Shown in pieces: positions 57,981 to 64,000 of a stretch of 64,000 nucleotides of DNA. The position numbers were made by a program, and so were the translations under genes. Every line of letters begins with the position of its first letter. Position 1 is the stretch's first letter. The stretch lies in assembly GCF_030272615.1 (NCBI RefSeq), contig NC_081405.1:160352317-160416316 (forward strand). Reading direction: 5' to 3'. The notes under the pieces were generated by a model that saw only the letters and a list, made by a program, of their open reading frames with translations, did no database searches and was not told where the DNA came from. This stretch comes from Cryptomeria japonica. Its lineage: Eukaryota > Streptophyta > Pinopsida > Cupressales > Cupressaceae.

Positions 57981-60551
57981 TCTAAGTTTAGTGTGCCCAC
58001 ATTTGACGTTGCGAGCCCACTTTCTCTTGACATTGTCCGAGCTATTCCCCCTAAACATGTTGAAATTCCACATTTGGAACTTTATAATGGTAAAGGTGAT
58101 CCTCTAACACATGTTAAAACTTTTCAAACAATTTGTACTGATTTTGCTTATGACCCAAGGTTGCTTGCAAAACTATTCACTAGAACATTAAGAGACAAAG
58201 CCCTACAATGGTATTGCTCGTTGCCTTCTTATTCTATTACTTCTTTCGAACAACTTGCAAATGCTTTCATTCAACAATTTCAAAACAATATAAGTCCTAA
58301 AGTTACTTTGATTGATTTAATGCATTGTAAACAAGGTGTTAAAGAAAAAGTGACTGATTTCATTGGTAGATATAAGCATTTGTATGCTCAAATTTCTTTT
58401 CCAGTGCCTGACAATGATATTCAAAGAATCTTTATTTCTAATTTACAAAAAGATATTCGAGACAAACTTCTATTTTTTGAGTTTACTTCTTTCCAACAGT
58501 TGTGTGCAACTCTTCACAATTATCAACTGACTGTGAGTCAAATGGAACAATCACATCCTATGGCTCCGAGTGATAAGGGTGATAGCAGTCAACAACCATT
58601 TGGAAAGTTTAAACCGAACAAAGATTCCATCAAATTCAATGAAAACATCATCAACAACAATGTGAATGCAGCATCAGGTGTGCCTCCTATTTCTAAATTT
58701 TTCAAGAAAGAAAGAAAGTATACTCCTTTGAATGAATCATTGCATAGTATTATGAATAAGTTATTGGAACAAAATGTTCTTACTCTTCCTCCTATAAGGC
58801 AAATTGATCTTGCAAAGATTACTTCACCTTATTTTGATAACAAAGCCTTTTGTCAATTTCATCGTCAGCCTGGGCATGATACTGAAAAATGTTTTTCTTT
58901 AAAGGGTAAAATTCAAGATTTGATTGATAATAATACTATTTCTGTTTCTGGAGTGAATGATAAAGGCAATACATCTGTAGCTCCTCCTAATCAAAATCTT
59001 CAGATTTTCACTGATCCATTACCTTCTCATACCTCTAATGAGATTGAGACTAATGATTCCTCTCTCTCATCTGATGGTCTTGTGTCTATGACTCCGAATG
59101 TAATTAACTTTGTAGAGCAACAAGAAAACCCTAAAGAACCTTCCATCACATTTGATTCCAGTGAAACCATTAGGGCACCTGATGGTCCTTTATACATAGT
59201 TGCAAAAGTCAAGAATACACCTTGCCGTGGAGTGCTTATTGATCCTTCGTGCATGGTTAATGTTATTACTGAAGAATTTCTTTTTACTTTGCAATTGAAT
59301 CAAGTGATATATGAAAAAACAGATGTGATTGTGAAACTATTTGATGCATTTTCTTCTCCTGCAATTGGTTCTATTCCATTGCCTATTGAGGTCCATAACA
59401 AATCCCTTGATGTGAACTTTGCTATTATTCCATCTTCCAAACAATTTCGTGTGAAGCTTGGCTATCCTTGGCTATCTTCCATGAAAGCTATTGCTTCTCC
59501 TATTCATAAGTGCTTGAAATTTCCCCATAATGGTGAAGTTGTTACTGTCAATCATAGTCTCTTTAAACCAGCTGAAAGAACCTCTAGTGTTCCTATTGAT
59601 TACTTTTGGCCTAAACAATTCCAATCTCTTCCCCCGCGAAGTGATCATCTTTTCAAATCTTATCAAAAATGGAAAATAGATATGATCCTATCTCTAAGTG
59701 AACCTAGAACACCCAAACTTGACATTCCTATCATTCTTGAGAAGGAAGTTCTTCCTTTGAAAGATAAAACTAATGTCTTTCCTCAAGAAGATTCCCAACC
59801 CATCCCTATGGATGTGACTATGTCTATATCTAATAAACTTCCTAAAAGTAGACCTATACCTCCTCGTCATGATGGACTTGGTCTTCTTTCTAAACCAAAA
59901 ATTCCTTCTTTATATGGAGCAGTTCCTCCTCCTTCCTTTTATAGAGAGAAGAGACCTTCTTCTTCTCCTATTATCCAACCTAAGAGACCACAACCTAAAC
60001 ACCCAAGTGATAAGGATGAGAACATTCCTCCTCCTCAATCTTCTCAACTTCCTACTAAGACTAGACAAAATCGTTCTGCACGTGAACGCCGACAAAAGCG
60101 TCGTCTTAGAGCTCAAGCAGCTGCTTCTCAAACTTTGCAATCTCCAAAAACACCTTCAACAAGCATTATTCCATTTTCTCCTCAGCCGGAAATTGAGCCA
60201 AAATCTCCTAAACATAAGATGCATGATGGTCTTGATCCTGTGCGAGTTAAAGATCCTATTTTTATAAATCTTGATGATGATATAGATGAAAATGTTATTC
60301 ATGATGAAAATGCTACTTCTCCTAGTGAATATGAACTTGTTGATATTGATAACCATTTATCTAACGAATTTTCTAAAGCACTTATCCTAGCTCCTAGACA
60401 AGAACAACGTGGCTCGGAACATGAACATAGCCCTTGTTTGGATCTTGTGATAGCTCCATCTGCTGTGTTGGATGTTCCTCCTCTAGCGTGTTCCCTGCCT
60501 TCCCGAAACATTGATCAGCAAGATCGGGAGGTAGATGACGTGCTAGACTAG
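57981..60551 (+). CDS. Gag capsid, zinc-like motif and degenerate protease (about 852 codons)
   Basis: A capsid-type retrotransposon Gag region (HLELYNGKGDPLTHVKTFQ, LRDKALQWYCSLP, FIQQF) spans about residues 25-190. A CX2HX4HX4C motif, CQFHRQPGHDTEKC, lies near residue 290. A retropepsin-like fold (PLYIVAKVKNTPCRGVLIDPSCMV) is near 400-425, with DPS (59,241) where active enzymes have D-S/T-G. A basic stretch follows (RQNRSARERRQKRRLRAQ, about residue 690-710). No RT follows before the TAG. In this family Gag packages RNA; enzymes would have to come from a partner element. It is open across its length, with no ATG at the start after the TAA, which supports a fused ancestral ORF. Confidence 0.85.
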   Translation, partial: SKFSVPTFDVASPLSLDIVRAIPPKHVEIPHLELYNGKGDPLTHVKTFQTICTDFAYDPRLLAKLFTRTLRDKALQWYCSLPSYSITSFEQLANAFIQQFQNNISPKVTLIDLMHCKQGVKEKVTDFIGRYKHLYAQISFPVPDNDIQRIFISNLQKDIRDKLLFFEFTSFQQLCATLHNYQLTVSQMEQSHPMAPSDKGDSSQQPFGKFKPNKDSIKFNENIINNNVNAASGVPPISKFFKKERKYTPLNESLHSIMNKLLEQNVLTLPPIRQIDLAKITSPYFDNKAFCQFHRQPGHDTEKCFSLKGKIQDLIDNNTISVSGVNDKGNTSVAPPNQNLQIFTDPLPSHTSNEIETNDSSLSSDGLVSMTPNVINFVEQQENPKEPSITFDSSETIRAPDGPLYIVAKVKNTPCRGVLIDPSCMVNVITEEFLFTLQLNQVIYEKTDVIVKLFDAFSSPAIGSIPLPIEVHNKSLDVNFAIIPSSKQFRVKLGYPWLSSMKAIASPIHKCLKFPHNGEVVTVNHSLFKPAERTSSVPIDYFWPKQFQSLPPRSDHLFKSYQKWKIDMILSLSEPRTPKLDIPIILEKEVLPLKDKTNVFPQEDSQPIPMDVTMSISNKLPKSRPIPPRHDGLGLLSKPKIPSLYGAVPPPSFYREKRPSSSPIIQPKRPQPKHPSDKDENIPPPQSSQLPTKTRQNRSARERRQKRRLRAQAAASQTLQSPKTPSTSIIPFSPQPEIEPKSPKHKMHDGLDPVRVKDPIFINLDDDIDENVIHDENATSPSEYELVDIDNHLSNEFSKALILAPRQEQRGSEHEHSPCLDLVIAPSAVLDVPPLACSLPSRNIDQQDREVDDVLD

Positions 60552-61297
60552 TTACATTAGCATAGCAGATTCTCTCCTCCTCTCTTGTGTTACTTCTTCT
60601 ATATGTTATTCTCATTCTTCTATTTGTTGTCCTTAGTGCTGTCTACTTGAGGACGATGCAAAGCATTGAGATCTCTCGATCTCTCTCATGTTGACTCAAA
60701 AGACACATGTGTTCCCTTCTTCTAGGTGACCTTCCTTGATTGGGGAATGAAGAACAATTATGCATACATACATATGATATACATGAATTATCATACAGCA
60801 TACTGACCCCGAGGAAAGCGAAGTCACCTTGTGCTTTGTGTTTTGTGTCTATTATCCTTGGGCTTATGTCACACTTGGGGGCTAAATCCTTGCGATAATG
60901 TGCTCCTTTCCCTTTTTCATTTTCTTATATGTATCACTACCTTAAAGCAATCACCCCCGGTGAGGCGTGTGCAATCGCTTTAACGTAGGGGGGCATACAT
61001 CCTGTTCATATCTTTTCAAGATACTTGAAAATTTCTTGACAAATTTAGCTTTGCCTTGAAAATTTTTGATATCTTTCTTGCATGACTCATAGTGAGGGAA
61101 CCTTACTACTGACAGTCATGGTTCTCCCTCATGATATTCCTTTTTACTTTGTCAATCAAAGTCGTAAGATCCTTAGTCCACTGGGGGCTTGGTGTATCTT
61201 GCCTCCTTGACGTGGTGAAAGTCTTTCAATGTTGTTTCCTTGTACTTTACTGGAAGTATGAGCATACGCCTATACTCCCGCTAAAGTGGGGGCTAAA
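60552..61297 (+). other. 3' untranslated region and polypurine tract
   Basis: No ORF. AGTGGGGGCTAAA at 61,285-61,297 precedes the 3' LTR. A similar TTGGGGGCTAAAT at about 60,876-60,888 is an extra purine-rich copy. Confidence 0.7.
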
Positions 61298-62538
61298 TGT
61301 AGCATCCTAAAATTGTGACACTTGCAATTTCGACTGCATTTCGGTCTTCACGATGGCGACGCAACACGCAACCTGAATGGAGACCCCGAAACCTGATTAT
61401 GACACTGAAAACTGCATTTTCTTGCACCCTGGCCTGAACCTCCTTTGCACCCTGCTGTCCCAGGAGGTGGGACCAGAGCGCCCAGCGCCCTGGTCCCCCA
61501 GGACCATGGCGCCCAGCGCCCTGGTCCCTGGGTCCTATTTTGGGCCCGGTCTCCTTTGGACTTCGGGTCTTTTTGTTTGCAATTTGGAAAATAAACTTTC
61601 CTGGTCGGCCTAAGGTCGGGAAAATCAGTCTATCAGCCCTAATTGACAAGTATATAAACTACATTTTCCTCTTTCATTCAATATGATGGAAAAGGCATGG
61701 AAACTATACTCAAGCATTCAAGCATTCAAGAATTCCTTCAAGCAATTGATCATTTCAAGTCTCCATTCAAGGCTAAGTGTTGCATTCAAGACAAGGATTC
61801 AACCATTGAAGAGGAGATCACATACTACATGCTACATACAACATACTACTACAACAACAACATACAACATCTATACCTTCGCACATAAGGATACAAACAT
61901 CCTTAGAACAAGGTATTAGTACTTGTTTTACAGTCATTTACATTTACAGCACTTGCTCATTTCTTGGTTAATTCCAAAACCGGGGTTTGACCTAAAGGCA
62001 AACCCCTAATCCCTAACCCCCCAATCGTCTTCGCTTTTCTATGTGTAGGTTGCAGGTATGTGGCTGAAATTGAAGATCTGGAATCCTTGTGCAAAAACGA
62101 ACAGATCCCCCTTCGTTTCGCGGATTTTTCGGAGGACCGTGGCGTCGGGCGCCATCGTCCTGGCAACTTTTGCTCAAATTTGCAGGACATCGCCGTATCG
62201 ACATTTCACTGCTAATTCCAGGTCCGCAGCTTCATCCTATATCCCTATCTCAATTTATAAAGCGAATCTTTGTCACTTTCTATGCATTCCTAGCTTAATT
62301 CTTCTATGCACATTCTTTAAAAAAGAGGGTAGCCTTGCTGTCTTAACCCTTGAAACTCATTTAGCATCCAATCTTGCATTGCGTGGGATTGGATCTTGTG
62401 GGTTTCAACCCCTCTTTTGAATGTAAAGTCTCTCCCCTAAGTGAAAACCATCAACCCTAGAGTGAATCTCCCTTCTCTCTCCTCGGAGTTGGAAGAGGGG
62501 AGAGCAACTAGGGTTCGATCGCGATTTTCTGCTTTACA
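61298..62538 (+). repeat. 3' LTR of the Gag-only element
   Basis: Pairs with 54,695-55,966 but has two GC-rich units (61,469-61,532) instead of three. Confidence 0.95.
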
Positions 62539-62543
62539 ATGTC
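62539..62543. repeat. Target-site duplication ATGTC, right
   Basis: Exact match to 54,690-54,694. Confidence 0.92.
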
Positions 62544-63326
62544 TATCCAATCATCCATCCAATCTTAGTTAACCTTTCCCTTCTTCTACCTAACATCAAT
62601 CCATTCTTCCACACTCATTTTCATTCCATCATCAAGGACTTAGCACATTAACCTAATCAAATCTCCAAATTCCCAATCGATCCTAATCAACCCAATCAAT
62701 CAAATTATCCAATCAATCAATCAATCAACCTCATCCTAAGGTCGACACTTTGTGAAAGTTTAATTTAGACCTTTATCTTTAATCAATCAATCAATTATCT
62801 TTTGTGCTTGGGAAAGAATCTCCCCCAAGCACCTTTTCTTAATCATTTTAGGCTGACCAAAACCCTAATCCATTTACCCTCTTTTGCTTAGGAATGTAAG
62901 GCTACCCTATGTATAAGAAGCTTTGATCAATTGTAAAGGTGTAAATTTTACCTAGCTTGGTTGTCACCTTGCTTGTGGTCCACATTATCAATTCCCATCT
63001 AAGTCCTAATCTAGGGGCTAAGGTGTCATCCTAATCAAAACCAATCTTGTCCTAATCCAAGGACCAATCCAATCCAATCCAATCCAATCAAAAGCCAATC
63101 CAATCCAATCAAATGAAACCCATTCTAATCAAATCAAATCCAACCCAATCCAATCCAAGCCAATCCAATCCAATCAAATCAAGTCCAGTCCAATCCATGA
63201 AAATCAAATCGAATCCAATTAATCCTCAATCCAATCCAAATCTGCTAAGTCCTAATCCTCATATTCATCTAGCATCATCTCATCATTTTTATCCCCTCAT
63301 TCGCATCATTTTTAAGTTACCCTTGC
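62544..63326 (+). other. Leader of old element B, right part, with CAATC repeats
   Basis: ATCAATCAATCAA words occur near 62,690-62,790. GTGCTTGGG and CCCAAGCAC form a 9-bp-stem hairpin at 62,804-62,832. A degenerate (AATCC)n array lies at 63,055-63,240. The 95-codon ORF there is repeat-derived. Confidence 0.6.
63055..63240 (+). repeat. Degenerate (CCAAT)n minisatellite
   Basis: Repeated CCAATCCAATC with AAATC variants. Confidence 0.85.
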
Positions 63327-63965
63327 ATGGTCTACACACGCTCACAAAAAACAAAATTGGTTACCCAAAATCCACATTCAAGTATCATGGCTTGGTATGA
63401 GAAAATGGTTATGAAAGTTCAAGGATCACCCTATCAACGATGCCCATCCAACTCATTTATGCCTCAATGGTATCCAACTTCAACCTACTCATGTCTCCTA
63501 CCCCAACCCACTTACCAAGTCAATCCCATAGCCCCCAATCCATTTACCATATCTTCATCCATTCCATCTCACCAAATTATATTCAATCCCAATAATCCAT
63601 CTTATATTCATTATTCTTCCTCTACCTTTGAAAAGGGAAATCCATCTTATTCCCCATCCATGTCTTCATATTATCCATCATCCACATACCCCTTCGATCC
63701 AACATCTATACCTCCATCTTCTCCCCCAATACATAATCCTAATCCTCCATCTAATAACAAACCTCCACATAATCCTTATCCTCCCATATCCACATCATCC
63801 CCATCCTCCAAGTCCTTTCTTCATAATTTTATCCAAGAAATACTAGCAAAGGAGACAAAATCCCCACCTCAAAACAAAGTTTCGCAATCCCCCCAAGTCA
63901 TCCATCCACCTCTATCCTCTCCAAATAAAGATACTCTCATTCCCCCATTTATCCATGTTAAATAA
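63327..63965 (+). CDS. Gag N-terminus of old Gypsy-like element B (partial)
   Basis: Begins MVYTRSQKTK. Many plant Gypsy (Tat-type) Gag proteins start with a similar M-V-x-T-R-S. It then becomes Pro/Ser/Tyr-rich (FDPTSIPPSSPPIHNPNPPS) and ends in a TAA at 63,963. It follows the long leader downstream of the primer site at 52,930, so it is probably that element's gag. Capsid sequence is not reached in the window. Confidence 0.55.
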   Translation: MVYTRSQKTKLVTQNPHSSIMAWYEKMVMKVQGSPYQRCPSNSFMPQWYPTSTYSCLLPQPTYQVNPIAPNPFTISSSIPSHQIIFNPNNPSYIHYSSSTFEKGNPSYSPSMSSYYPSSTYPFDPTSIPPSSPPIHNPNPPSNNKPPHNPYPPISTSSPSSKSFLHNFIQEILAKETKSPPQNKVSQSPQVIHPPLSSPNKDTLIPPFIHVK

Positions 63966-64000
63966 TATACCTCCTCCTCCATCACAACATCCCCCCAAGC

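Larger units (their letters stand above)
54695..62538 (+). mobile_element. Non-autonomous LTR element encoding only Gag/protease-like protein
   Basis: LTRs of 1,272 and 1,241 bp (TGTAGCATCC...CTTTACA) with TSD ATGTC. The length difference is exactly one 31-bp GC-rich unit. The interior holds a putative primer site, a 1.1-kb leader, a Gag ORF split by a single TAA, a degenerate protease-like region and a polypurine tract. There is no RT, RNase H or integrase between 60,552 and 61,297, and no sign of internal deletion. It fits the TR-GAG type of non-autonomous element. Four transitions and no transversion are seen in the first 180 LTR bases, so the insertion is fairly recent. Confidence 0.93.

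Noticed and set aside
63113..63400. 95-codon ORF in the CCAAT repeat
   Set aside because: Repeat-encoded Ser/Asn/Pro peptide.

Overview
This window looks like a gene-poor, repeat-rich stretch of a large plant nuclear genome. The evidence is plant-type LTR retrotransposons with tRNA-iMet primer sites, L1-type LINE fragments, a plant-type tRNA-Asp(GTC) gene, AT-rich intergenic DNA and a 500-N scaffold gap. Old nested insertions and the near absence of host genes suggest a gymnosperm-sized genome, but no single sequence here proves that. I see no confident intact host protein gene.

Layout. 1-8.3 kb: AT-rich DNA with a probable Copia LTR end, a 393-bp foldback (MITE-like) element, a duplicated TATA-containing block and a minus-strand Copia-type LTR. 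8.4-10.5 kb: minus-strand 3' LTR plus integrase tail and chromodomain of a Gypsy element. 12.4-14.3 kb: a 5'-truncated LINE with poly(A) and an 18-bp target-site duplication, carrying an unexplained 177-codon ORF after its RNase H region. 14.8-16.9 kb: a second LINE fragment with endonuclease and reverse transcriptase. 17.4-18.45 kb: palindromes and an inverting minisatellite.

18,454-24,829 is the most unusual unit. It is a candidate undescribed DNA transposon bounded by inverted repeats that begin GGGTAAGTGCACCAAGATGG. It carries palindromic subterminal repeats (core AACCCGTACGGGTT, one grown into a 32-bp perfect palindrome) and a decayed multi-exon gene of unknown family. About 3 kb of pure GA-type homopurine DNA, containing the assembly gap, follows the last visible exon. 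24.8-35 kb is mostly unremarkable AT-rich DNA with one tRNA-Asp gene on the minus strand.

35-64 kb is a nest of LTR elements that can be ordered by target-site duplications. A Gypsy chromovirus (37,585-45,513, TSD GAGAA) sits inside the gag codons of a Copia element (36,124-51,268, TSD CACAT), which itself sits in the leader of an older LTR element. Further right, a Gag/protease-only element with 1.25-kb LTRs (54,695-62,538, TSD ATGTC) lies in the leader of another old element whose gag begins at 63,327. LTR divergence agrees with the order: 5 substitutions in about 195 bases for the inner Gypsy against about 13 for the outer Copia. The Copia pol has lost catalytic residues. The Gypsy pol is open for 1,105 codons, and its gag and 3' end are broken only by in-frame TAG/TAA stops. 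The Gag/protease element has no reverse transcriptase or integrase, so it would need help in trans.
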